64,000 nucleotides of DNA from Distichodus sexfasciatus (Eukaryota; Chordata; Actinopteri; Characiformes; Distichodontidae): positions 87,518 through 151,517 of the forward strand of contig JAVGVS010000666.1 in the NCBI GenBank assembly GCA_032718565.1, given 5' to 3'. The number at the start of each line of letters is the position of its first letter. Position 1 is the first letter of the stretch. Below are positions 34,081 to 45,167 of this stretch, piece after piece. The notes under the pieces were generated by a model that saw nothing but the letters and a program-made list of their open reading frames with translations, was not told the DNA's origin and did not search any database. A program made the position numbers and the translations under genes.

Positions 34081-35774
34081 ATGCATGCAGAAAGATTATG
34101 GGTCGTTAAAATTGGTCTTTTAAAACCCCATTTCTTCATAGTAAGGTTGGTGAACGAGGTTCAGTGTTTTTGGAACTAATCTTTTTTTCTCTCTTTTTTT
34201 AAAAATTCCACTCAGCAGAGGATTTAAAGCCAGAGCTCTGAAAAAGACTGACACCGGCGCTGGAGATGAGCTCCCTCGGGACGCAGATTAAACCCCGGAC
34301 CTGAAAGAGACCGCCGTCTTTCATTCCGACTCCGCTCTCATCTTTGAGGCCATTTTGGCTTCTCTGATAACTGCTAAACTCTCTTAAATGGAAAACAGCA
34401 TCTTGAGAAGAGCCACGCCAAAGACCTTTACACCCTCCTGGCTCTTCAGAGTCATTTCTCCTGCTGAAGGGGATAGAAGCTTTTGAAACGATAAAAGCAG
34501 CGTTATTGAGAAACGCTGCGCCCCAGCACCTGTAGAGAGGACACACGCGTAACGTTATGTCAAGATAACCAAGATATTTTCCTCGTGATCTTGATATAAT
34601 GGCGCCTTCAACCCCTTTCTGGGGTGAATTTCTGGAGGCATAAAGTGGTTTTCTTGAGATTGTGGAGGATTCAAACACCGAGAAAAATAAAACTTCATTT
34701 CTCAAGATTGCAAACTATTTTTCCTCGTTTGTCTCTTTTGATTTCAAAACTCACGCATTAATTCTCTCTAAGGATTGAGTTATTTGGATTCCATGATACT
34801 CGAAATACTGATACATCTGTTTACTTTGTATAGCTAGAATATTACCTGAGTAAAAGAAATGGTAAGTATCTGATAATCATTGCTTAATTGAAAAATAAAG
34901 GAATATAACATAAAAGTGCTTAGAGGTATCTGTCTTGAACAGTGCATAAATATCAAAGTCTAGAAAAACTAGCAAAAACTAAACTATTTGTTATAAACAA
35001 TATTTATTAAGCAATTATTATTAACATTAGGAATGCTACTTGAACTAGCTCTAAAATTATCTGATATAAAAATTACTTACGTATCAAAAGTGTTAAAAAT
35101 CATATTTACAGGTAAAATGCTAAACAATATGGCATGAACAGTGTAAATACTAAATCATTTAGAATATCAGTTGTAAAGTACTAAAGCATGATATAAGGCA
35201 TTAATTTTAAAAAATATTTTTGCTGGTTTTTAGTAAGATTTCGTCTTTACAAAAATACTTATTTCAAATTTTTGAAAGGATGTTTTTCACAATCTGATGA
35301 TGCTGCATTTTTAATGGAAACTTTAGACCATGGCACAAATCCACCTAATCTCGTTGGAAGATTTTGGAACCGGGTGTCTTGCTCCAAAGCTGGAATGTAA
35401 GTGGACAGAAGATCCAGACCCATTTATTCGTGTTGATTCGAGGTCGACGACTCCAATTCCTCTCCTCCGCTGCCTCTCTTTGGCGCTGATGTGATCTTAG
35501 TGAGGTCAGTTTAAAAGCCAATCCTGAGAATCCCTGGGAAGAGACACCAGGAACGTCTGCCACAAGTTTTTAAACCTCCGGGGGAAAAAGATAATTGATA
35601 AGAAATTAACAATGCAGGCGATAGCCAGACTCCAAATAAATTTCTTGGGGGGAAAAAGGGTACGGATTTTTAGATCCGATACTCTTTGGCTTTGGAAATG
35701 CACAAGGTTACATTCATGCTATCATATATTTGTATGATAAAATTAAATCTGTAGAAACTTGTTGAATGATTTTG
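34081..35774. other. Intergenic, nothing identified
   Basis: A 168-codon minus-strand open frame (34199-34705) lacks an ATG start and any recognisable domain. The rest is AT-rich. I see no supported gene or repeat. Confidence 0.35.
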
Positions 35775-36280
35775 GTCATGTAATGCTTTGGAGCGGTAGC
35801 TTGCTCATGAGTACATCAGTGGCACCTTTTTCAGTTCAGGACCTGAACCAGTGACCCTTTGCTCATGGAGCCAACTACCTAACTCAAGTGAGTGTTATTT
35901 TTCAAGTGAGTTATTTTTCATTGTAAACTTTGGTACAACCAAAGCACCAGGGTGCTACACCAATAGTGTGGCCTGCCGTGGAGCCTATCCATTGGAATAA
36001 GCGTGAACGTTTTGGCAGCAGTGATTGGGATGGTGCAGCACATAATTACCTCCAGTGGTACCCTTACTATCTCCTAATGGTTACATAATAAATATCCATA
36101 GCCTATCCTTAAAGGAACAGTGAGCAGCATTTTGGCAGCATTGGTGACCCATTGCTGTGGGACGGTACCTTGCTCATGAGTACCTCAGTGGTACCTTTGC
36201 TGGTTCAGTACTTGAACCAACAAGCCTCTGATCACAGGCCTAACTCCTTAACTGTTATGCTACCAACTGTTCCGAGAGAT
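35775..36280 (-). repeat. SINE family I, three decayed minus copies
   Basis: Inverted bodies recur: TAGCTTGCTCATGAGTACAT near 35802, AATTACCTCCAGTGGTACCC near 36045 and CCTTGCTCATGAGTACCTCA near 36170, with inverted heads near 35845-35885, 36070 and 36215-36275. Confidence 0.65.
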
Positions 36281-36389
36281 GCCTATCAAAAGTGGACAAA
36301 AAATGAACCTTGCAGCCAGTGGCAGTTCTAGAATCTTTTGCCCTAAACATAATTATGAAAGACAGACAAGTGCAAGGGTTAAAATCACG

Positions 36390-36490
36390 AGTGTAATGAC
36401 ACACTGATCTATACTGATACATCAACTCAGTGATCAACAAGCCCATAGCAATTGATTTATATTGTATTATATCAATATAATGTCGTATTA
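36390..36490. repeat. Truncated relative of the GTGTAACGATA MITE
   Basis: GTGTAATGACACACTGATCT and TGATCAACAAGCCCATAGCA match 23040-23101; only one end is present. Confidence 0.5.
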
Positions 36491-36837
36491 TTGATGAAAC
36501 TTAAGATTGTTACATTTGCTTGTAGTAAAGGAACACTATTTCACGTGCTATTTCAACTCTCTTTCCATTTCTTTGTCTGTTGGGTGCTGGTTCTTGTCCT
36601 CTACTGTTAATAGCAAAAATTCCTAGACTTTCCTTTCTCAAATGTCTCAAATTCTCTTCTCAAATCTTTAGTTTAACCTGCTTGCTTTAACACAGACACA
36701 GATTTGTGGCGTATTGTGTGTGTTCTTATCTAGTTTCAAGGTCAAGTTGCAGAAGGCAGGAGATTGGTTGTGTAAACCTACTCTGAAGCTTTTGGGTTAC
36801 CGAGAAGGCAGTTTAGCATTATTTGTTTAAAAAACGG
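36491..36837. other. Intergenic, nothing identified
   Basis: No supported exon or repeat in this interval. Confidence 0.3.
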
Positions 36838-37060
36838 GCTTGGATTTGTATACACAGGACAAGGTTGTGGGCTCAAATCCTATATTCTCCATTATCATCA
36901 TTGGAATAACCATTGGGCATCACTGGAGTTGTGTACAGGGGATTAATAACATATTTATAGATTTGTTATGTCTGGTAATGGTTTATTGGTTAGGGTCCTC
37001 ACCCTGGACCCAGGAGGTTGTGAGTTCAAATACTACTATCTCCTGGATTACTGTAGTGCA
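36838..37060 (+). repeat. SINE family II, two shortened heads
   Basis: AGGTTGTGGGCTCAAATCC at 36862 and GGTTAGGGTCCTCACCCTGG with AGGAGGTTGTGAGTTCAAAT near 36988-37030. Neither has the tail. Confidence 0.55.
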
Positions 37061-37129
37061 GATTGTCATTGTATTGAATATATATGTAGGTATATATATA
37101 TAAATGGATCAATACATATATAGTAAATA

Positions 37130-37149
37130 TTAAATATTAAATATTAAAT

Positions 37150-37193
<44 letters not shown>

Positions 37194-37195
37194 TA
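37130..37195. repeat. AAATATT and AAT microsatellites
   Basis: Three or four AAATATT units lead into an ATA run at 37153-37192. Confidence 0.85.
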
Positions 37196-37379
37196 GTTAT
37201 TATTGTATTCAAAAGCCATGCATCAATAATAGATTTAATGTTGACATATCAATAGATTTTTTTTTAATTTTAACTAATTTTAAAAAATGAATTTGAATGC
37301 AATGAACAACTTATGTCTATTCATTTTTTTTTCTTGGACCATTTTGTTTCACATTTTATTTTTATTTTTTGCGTCCAAA

Positions 37380-37650
37380 CTTCCCGCCCACGTGACCGCG
37401 GTGAAGCCGTTTCCCGCTCCGCGTCGTTCGGTATCGATCCAGCGCGTGTTCAGCACCGGACAGTGCACACACTCACGCGCTCTCGCACATGCACACACGC
37501 TCACGCATTCATCCGTGTGTGTTTACCTCCCCGTCCGGAGCGGATCACTGCCCGTTCACACGCTCGCGTGCACACACACACACGCGCGCACACGTTTGCG
37601 TGACCGCCGCGTCCTCCAGAATCTCCCCGTCCGCAACCAGGACACGGAGG
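37380..37650. promoter_or_regulatory. CpG-rich patch without an assigned gene
   Basis: CG dinucleotides are dense here (for example CCACGTGACCGCGG at 37389, CCGTCCGGAGCGGATC near 37532, GACCGCCGCGTCC near 37602), in contrast to the CpG-poor surroundings. It contains a CACGTGACC E-box-like site and CA runs. It looks like a CpG island. Open frames across it have no known domain, so the served gene, if any, is not seen. Confidence 0.4.
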
Positions 37651-38034
37651 CTTGCGGGATTATTATTCTCACGGCAGAACCTCCGATACCTTCCCTCTTT
37701 GTTTTAATATCATTTATAGGGAATACAATTTTGGAAAGTGTGTTTTGGGAAAGGAAGGTCGGAGAGTCAGTCACGTTGAGTCAGGATTCAGGTGCACATT
37801 AACCAGGTGGTTGGGTTTTATATTCAAACTGTGCACTTGTAGATGTTTAATCCGGACCTGAAAGCAGATCCTGATCAGAATTCGACTGTCCGGATTAACA
37901 CGCGTCAAATTAGTCCCATCATTTTGGTGGAAAACAGGAAAGTGAGCGTCGATGTAACGCTGGTGATTTAAGAGCTCCACTATAGCAGGGAAACGTAAGA
38001 TCACGGTCAAATTTTTGGAAGTGTGTCTGTGAAA
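37651..38034. other. Intergenic, nothing identified
   Basis: No exon with splice signals that I can defend. Confidence 0.3.
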
Positions 38035-39600
38035 TCCTGTGGACAGCAAAGAGTGAGTTTGTGAATATTTGAGATTGTGAACACAGCACATTAAATGCGA
38101 CCTCTGCATCCATCCCGTCCAACTGAATAGAGGTGTTCATTCAGACAGCGGCAGAGTTCGAGGGTTAGAACCTTGCACAAGTGGAGCCAAAATGGGGTTA
38201 CCTTTTACTGGTTGGAAATTTGAAACCTTCAGCTTTAGAGAAAAAAATTCAAATGATTGCACTCCTGATGAATTTAGGACTTGTCATGTGATTCGAAAAT
38301 CACTGTTTTGTTTAGTTCTCAAGAGTTTGTGTTCTAGACATTTATGTAAAACCTCTGAGGCTCTGATTTGACGAGGTTTTAATCATCCTTTGTTTCAGCG
38401 AATTTTCAATGAAAAAGTGAGTGTTGGTTGGCAGACACATCTGCACCAAGAAATCAAAATCTTTGACCTCTGCATTGAACCCGTTTGATATGGAGCATCA
38501 ATCATCGTTTTTTGATTGTCGTTAACATTGCATCAAGGGTCCTCAGTGGTACCTTTTTTACTGAAGAGGGATTTGTACTTTTCTCTTTAGAACTTAAATG
38601 CACTGTTAATATGAAGGCTCATCATCTTCAACATTCTAGTAGTTGGCACTTCTCGTGTAGCCCGATGCTGTTTTGTTTGTGATCGCAGACATCAGAACCC
38701 TAGCTTCTGAGCATAAAGTGCTGTAAATGTGCTGTGAATGCGCTGACCTCTTTTATCTTCTCTCATCTATTGTCATTCAAAGAAAAAAAGTGATTGTTTA
38801 TCGTTGTAGACACATCACACCAACATGTAACTTATCAAAAAGTAGCAGTGCAGCATATTATACAGTGATGGCGTTATTTGGTCCAAATTGGTGATGTGAC
38901 CAGCTTTGTGAAATGAGCCATTGAAGAGTATCTTTGCATTATGTTAAGCACTCCTCATATCATTTCCATTGACTGCTGGCTTTGTTGACTTTTTGCTCAC
39001 ATTATATCAAAAGGAGACAATTTGGTCGTCATATATAATTTGAGGGACTGTAAATCTCTTTAACCTAGGGATATGAACTTCACTTAGGGATTTCAGTGCT
39101 CACTTTTTCTTGTTTGGGATATGAACCAATGATTCAAAGCTTGGGGATCAGTATTTGGGGATCAGTACCTTGCTCAAGGGTAATTTAGTGATATATTTTA
39201 TCGTTTTGGGATTGGAACCAGTGATTTAGAATTTGGAGAACAGCATGAAGTCGGATTAAGATCTGAATGATAGTTCCCAGTCCCCGGGGATCAGTTTTTG
39301 TGAATCAGTACCTTGCCCAAGGGTATTTCAAAGATAACTTTTCATGGTTTTGGGATTTGAACCGCTGATTCAGTCCCCAAGGAGCAGTGTTTGGAGTCGG
39401 TATCCTGCACAGCCTGGGACTTGAACCAGCAATTGAGTCCCTAGGGAGAAATAGTTTGGTCAATAGTTTGCTCAAGGGTCCTTCAGTGTTACCTTTTACT
39501 GGATTAGGATTTCAACCAGCTATACCCCAGTGCGTTTCTCAAGTGGACACTCTGTGCTCCTTTTTCTGGTTCAGGATTTGAACTGTGCGACTGATCCCGC
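38035..39600 (-). repeat. Decayed and tandemly amplified SINE family I sequence
   Basis: 38035-38240 and 38400-38700 hold diverged inverted bodies (TGCGACCTCTGCATCCATCC; GGTCCTCAGTGGTACCTTTT). From 39080 a unit containing CAGTACCTTGCTCAAGGGTA, TTTTATCGTTTTGGGATT and GAACCAGTGATTTAG recurs four or five times at roughly 120-160 bp spacing up to 39520. Confidence 0.55.
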
Positions 39601-40834
39601 AGCTCTTACCATTTTCCGCAGTTCACTACACCACCAGAGCGAGGAACTATGGACCAACTGCAGCAATGCAGGGGCTGATGTCTACACAAACCAAATCCGC
39701 CATGTTCTTATGCAACACCACTGCCATCAGACTGGAGCTTCTTCCTGTCTCCAGATTTTTCGCCCTGGTCAACAAATCAGCGGACTGGTGCACCAGGGCA
39801 TGAATCAATGACTTAAGCAGTGACTGCTACTGGTGACTGCCTGGAACCGGACAGCGGAATGGCGCCAGCGAGCCACCCTCAGGTCCAACCTGCGTCTGGG
39901 ACCGACATGTATTCCGGTACTAAGTATTCGAAAGCACGACCTGTACACCCGACTGGCATCAAGCGCCGCCCAGAAGGCGGCTATGCGCTGCCCAAAACTG
40001 TTCTGTATCCTGTGATGGTGGCACTTTAATGAGTGGTGGTGGTGGCACATATGCATCGTGGGACATCTGGTCAGAGACCTGGTGCACGAAGGATTTGTTG
40101 GTAACAAATTGAGAAAAAAACATCCCACATTGCTCGGACATTGTTGTTTCATCTAAATTACACTGGGAAACAGTTTAAAAATTATGAAGCTCTCAGAAGT
40201 TTAGCTTGGATATTTTTTCCTCTCTTTCCAGAGTGGGTTTTTGGTCCTCGTCCGCGCCGCCCCTTGAGTAAAGGCTGGCGTCAGCTATGGCGAACTGCCA
40301 GCAAAATAGGCGAACTCCCGTCCAAACTCCTCGACAAACCTCGCCACCCAGAACCTGCCAAACAGGCTGGGCGAGCTGGTGGTGCAGTGGACTGAGCCTG
40401 CACCCAGCTTCTGGTGAAGCACAAAGCGGAACCTAGCACACAAACCTAAGGGAGTGGGCCATTTTTCATCCAAATCCCTTACACAAAAATAAGTGAAGGG
40501 AACCAGACCAAATGTGAATGCGCGTTTAAAAGCCAGCGTTACTGCGGTTTCACGCACTGAGTTGAAGGTGCGGCTGAAAAAGTTGGGTTTTTGCAAACCG
40601 GGATTAAACGGTCAGTGATGTTTCCATGTGGGCCGGAATGTTCGGAAAGAGCGACAGATGGATGGATTTTTATGTGAACAGAAATCGAAAGAGAATCTTA
40701 GCAAACTGGTGCACGGTACCATCCCTTCACCTCTGCTTCTTTTACAAACAGGTTTTTGGTTAAAATAGAGACGCTTCGTTACGATCATTCTCTGTGTTTT
40801 TGTGTGGATAATATCATTCATCTTTGTTTTTTGG
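39601..40834. other. Moderately GC-rich intergenic block, unassigned
   Basis: Several overlapping open frames with no motif I can name lie between 39590 and 40020 on the plus strand. A short tRNA-like GAGCTGGTGGTGCAGTGGAC occurs at 40373. It may be an old transposon, but I cannot assign one. Confidence 0.3.
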
Positions 40835-41145
40835 AGGGGACCCGCCTAACTGTAAGTTCCAAAAGCGATGTAAAGACGGCAGAGCGGCAAAAAAAATTGG
40901 TTTTAATGGGCATCATTCGTCAAACGTTCTTAAGCAAATTTGTTCTTAAAACCCACTTAAGCAGTTTTCAGATTTCAACATTTGCCAATGTTTTCTTACT
41001 TGAGATTTTTGTTGTTCGTTAATACATAATCTGCTAACTCCAGAAGAGTGTTCTTACACTGATTTTAATGCAGTGCAAAATATTGACTTTTTGGGTTTTT
41101 CTAAAATTCTACTGTTATATAATATTATACGGTTTAAATGTAAAC
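40835..41145. repeat. Dispersed repeat with CTTAAGCAAATTTGTTC blocks (copy 2)
   Basis: GTTCTTAAGCAAATTTGTTC, AAACCCACTTAAGCAG, AGATTTCAACATTTGCCAA and a TTATACGGTTTAAATGTAAA end. Relatives: 1210-1360 inside the CYP2 pseudogene intron, 43410-43700 and 44165-44330. Confidence 0.45.
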
Positions 41146-41546
41146 GTTCAACATGGACAACAAGGACAGGTCATGAGTCTTACATAGAACAAATATAAGA
41201 AAAAAACTTGAAAATTTTCGTGAATAGCCAACATTCAAATAAAAGGTCAAATATTTTAAACATTATTATGATAAACAAACCAAATGTTAAAGGCATAAAA
41301 ATAATACATCACTTGAATAAGGAAAAGAAAGTCTGACTATTTAGGCTTAGGCAAGAAGTCAGCATCAGATGTTATTTATTTAAAAAACATTATGGAATAA
41401 TTCCAAAATTTTTTGATGTTACATTAAGAATGAAACTTCGTTAAAAAAAAAATTAACAGCAATAAAAGGGGAAAAATGGGATATAATAAAAATGCAACAA
41501 AATACACAGCAAATGAATAACTATAATTAGCCAATAACACAAAAGG

Positions 41547-41581
<35 letters not shown>

Positions 41582-41884
41582 TGGCATGACCAAAAGTTCA
41601 GACGTTCTGCTGTTGATCAAAACAAGTCCAATTTTCATAATTAAAACAAAATATTCATCTCATTTTCAACCCTCAAGTACTTTGTGATCTTAACAACAGA
41701 GTGCAAAGTGATATTTCACCTTAATCTTTTGATAACCTAATTATTTATGTTTTTGTATTATTTTTTATAGTCAGGCAAAAGGACACTGTGTGGTCAAGTA
41801 GCGAGTCAGATTGAGGCTAAATGTCATTACAAAATAAGAAAAATCAGGAAAGTAGAGATGAACCTCAAGGAATAAGCCAGGATT
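41146..41884. other. AT-rich intergenic with TTA run
   Basis: A TTA run near 41548-41582 is the only structured element. Confidence 0.4.
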
Positions 41885-41929
41885 GCATTTTACTACAACA
41901 ACAACAAAAACAACAACAACAACAACAAC

Positions 41930-41989
<60 letters not shown>

Positions 41990-42016
41990 TATTTTATTAT
42001 TATTATTATTATTATA
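41885..42016. repeat. CAA, ATA and TTA trinucleotide microsatellite
   Basis: CAA units pass into about 20 ATA units and then into TTA units, so the last two parts can pair as a hairpin. A separate AAT run lies at 42199-42233. Confidence 0.9.
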
Positions 42017-42198
42017 AGTACTTGGCCGACTTTAAAACAAAACATAACATAAATATTGGTTGCCCTGACTATCGTGTGCATATCACAATATATCCTCATC
42101 AATATTCTCATCAACAATTCTCATCATTATTTTTCAATTTTATCATTCACGATCAATTCATCTTTATTTCTTATGGAATAATCACTCAAGTTCTAAAA

Positions 42199-42233
<35 letters not shown>

Positions 42234-42234
<1 letters not shown>

Positions 42235-43409
42235 TAAAAAAAAAAGGACTGCTGTACAAAATCCAAAAAGTGAACACGTCAGCCCCAAGGACCTCGCTGT
42301 CATGTGTGAAAGATAAAATCCTAAAATGGAACAATGACGTTTAAAAACTAAAGAAGTGATGAAAAGTGGTTTGTGTGTTGTTAAAACACTGAATTGTTTT
42401 TGTGTGTATTTACTGCAGATATAAAGGGCTATGTCTAAGAATCTCAGAAGTACAGTTAAGAGTTTTACCAGGTTTTCCTGGTTGCAATGCGATGAAAATC
42501 CAAGCGTGAGATTTAACGTCAAAAAGGTAACGTTGGAAAAAAGCTGAATAAATATGAACTTAACTTCATCTCACCGAGTGTGTCATTTTTCACTGGAAGC
42601 CTTTCAAGCGACAAATTCTACACGCAGGAAAATCCGAACAAATAAGTGTCAAAAAATCATAGATGAAACTAAAAAGAGACAAAAATAAACAATATGACAA
42701 AAAATATCAAGTATTAAAATGATAATCCGTAGTAAAATTAATTGGGATTTGTGTTTTTTTCATTTATAAACATACACAAATCAACAGCCACAACTCTGTT
42801 AAATATTTGTTTACTATTTTTTTTATTTATAGTAATTAAACACACTGCTTCCTACTTACAACTGATTTTAAGTACAGTTTGTAAGTAACTTGTTTTATGT
42901 TCTCTACATCCTCAGTGCTGTTTTGAAATGCAACTAAATCGTAAATACGATTAAGCATGTAAATGTTTATATTTATTTGTTGACAGACAGCAAAATCAAA
43001 TCATCATGCCTTGTAGCGTCGCATTTTAAACTCCAGCCCTCTCGGTGTTACAACATTTCTAGCTTGTGTTGGACAAAACCTCTGCCCAAATTCCCTTTTG
43101 TAACGCTGTTGCATAAGCGAGTTACATAAAGTAAAAGTTTAACCCGCTCGAGCCTCAGTGTGGAGAGCTGCTAAATAACTTTCTCCCCCGCTGGTCGACC
43201 CAAGTTGATTACAACACCATGTAAGTGTTTGTTCTTCTTATCTTTTCCTTGTAAAGCTTCTCAGCGTTTTGTCTGGGTTTTTTTTTTGTTGTTGTTGTTC
43301 TTGCCATTGCACTAATAAGTGACAGTTATGCAGTACATTTTAAACTTAAGCCATATGACGATACAAATTAAGTACTAACTGGAGCCACTGTCCAATCTCC
43401 CCTTGAATA
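42234..43409. other. AT-rich intergenic, nothing identified
   Basis: No supported exon or recognised repeat. Confidence 0.35.
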
Positions 43410-44330
43410 TAGCATTGGTAGATTCCGTAAGAACAAATCTCAAATAAAACACTGGTGAAAACCGTGTAGAAGGGTTTTAAGAACAAATTGCTCCTTGAAA
43501 ATCATTGGTGAATTCTTAAGAGTAAATTTGTTCCTAGCCCACCTACGCAGTTTTTGCCAAGATTCTGATATTCAACAATGTTTTTCAGGTTCGGATATGT
43601 TCTTAAATAACAATGGAAGCACTCTCGCTCTGCATAGATGTAACATTGTGCAGTTTAAAATGTAAACATCCACCACTATAATCCGACATAGACTTTTTGA
43701 GCACAAATTTCAGAAAAACTTACATATTGGAGAAGGTTATTAATGTTATTTAGCTACGGTTGGTTATACATTTATGAAATGAAGTAAACTCGTGTGGGTA
43801 TTTCTGTAAACCAATAAAATCAGGCCAATCAAAATCTCCACGACGATGAGATTGTTCAGTTAGCATATCTTCACATATGAGGAAACTGGCCTGATGTTCT
43901 TTTGTCCAAACGTAGAAACACCAATTAGCACCGTCTTGTAGGGTTTTAAATTCAATCAGGCCCCTAGCCGACGGGGACAAGATCGCAATTAGCCCACATT
44001 AACATTTCAGACGGACTTTTCTCTGACCCCGATAGCCAAGCTTTAATTCGTTTAACTGGTCTCAACCCAGACTGATGAATCTCTCGCCGTGGGGTCAGAG
44101 GAGGTCCGGCTCGGGAAAAGTTAAAAATAAAAAGTCTTGACAGGTTAACTTTTTATATGCTCACTTTGAGCTAAGAACGGGCCTCGTTCAACAAACCTTC
44201 TTGAGAAGAAATTTGTTCGTAAAACCCACTTACGGAATTTTAAGGAGATTCTGACATTTATCAGAATCAGGAGATCTGTGAGTGTCAAATAGCATTCTTA
44301 CGAAAATTGCATGTTTGTGCAAAACTGTAG
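43410..44330. repeat. Two further copies of the CTTAAG/AAATTTGTTC repeat
   Basis: 43410-43700: TTCTTAAGAGTAAATTTGTT, AGATTCTGATATTCAACAAT and CAGTTTAAAATGTAAACATC. 44165-44330: CTTCTTGAGAAGAAATTTGT, AAAACCCACTTACGG and GATTCTGACATTTATCAG. The stretch 43701-44164 between them is unassigned. Confidence 0.45.
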
Positions 44331-45167
44331 GTCATTGTGTTATCCTTCATTCTACAACGGAATAACATCATACTATTTTATCTTAAAACTTAATCATCTC
44401 ATTTATCTTATTAAGAACCTTTTAGGGAAAAGCAGAATTTCAAAAATAGATGCCTCGTTCTTTTTCAACCACATTAACCATCATACACCATAAATCACTG
44501 GTGCAGAGTTAATGCCAGAAGTTTCACACACTCTTGAAAACAAATTAAGACGATTTGTTTTGAGATTTTATCTTGAAATTCATCCTCAGTGGAAGTGACT
44601 GTCCTGGGAAAATACTGGCTGTAACAATTTCTGCCTTTTCTGTTACTCACCATTAATTAGAAATTAGAAAAAGGTTGTCACAAAAGAATTGCATCAGTCA
44701 ACAGGATTGAATTTTCAAGGTCACGAGTGTCGATGCTGCTCAGCTTTGGCTGAGAGTTTTCCAGGAGACGATAGAGAAACTAGGCCAGTTCCCGCCATGT
44801 GTGGAGTTTAGTCTGTGTGAACAGTTTTCTGTCTGTGACTATCTGATTATAAGAAAAGAAGCAAGTGTGGAGTCGTCTCAAGTTTTGTAGAACAAACAGC
44901 ACAACCAATAATTCACATAAATACATATAGAAATGAGGAGATCTCCCATTTTTGACTTGTTTTAAATTGTTTGTGGAGATGAAATTTCTGGTTTTGTTGA
45001 CTGTCTTGCTTCATTCTGGACCTCAACATTGCCTGAATTGATAGGTTTGGATTTGTCTATCTGTTCTGATCTCCTGCCTCTTGCCAAGCCTGGATTTAAT
45101 TCCTAAAATCTTGTTTTTTGGAACTTTGTGTTTTGGGTGTTGTTTCTGTCTATCACAGCAGGACAGC
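44331..45167. other. Upstream flank and presumed promoter/5' UTR of the intact CYP2 gene
   Basis: AT-rich sequence leading to the ATG at 45168. The reading frame of exon 1 stays open upstream to about 45081, but the ATG with the MGSL start fits the family's N-terminus. I see no TATA box that I would defend. Confidence 0.35.

Noticed and set aside
34199..34705. A 168-codon minus-strand open frame
   Set aside because: It begins without an ATG, has no recognisable domain or splice partner, and lies in ordinary intergenic sequence.
37287..37802. A 171-codon gene at the CpG-rich patch
   Set aside because: The frame runs through CA repeats and shows no domain; CpG richness alone keeps it open. 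Kept only as a CpG-rich patch.
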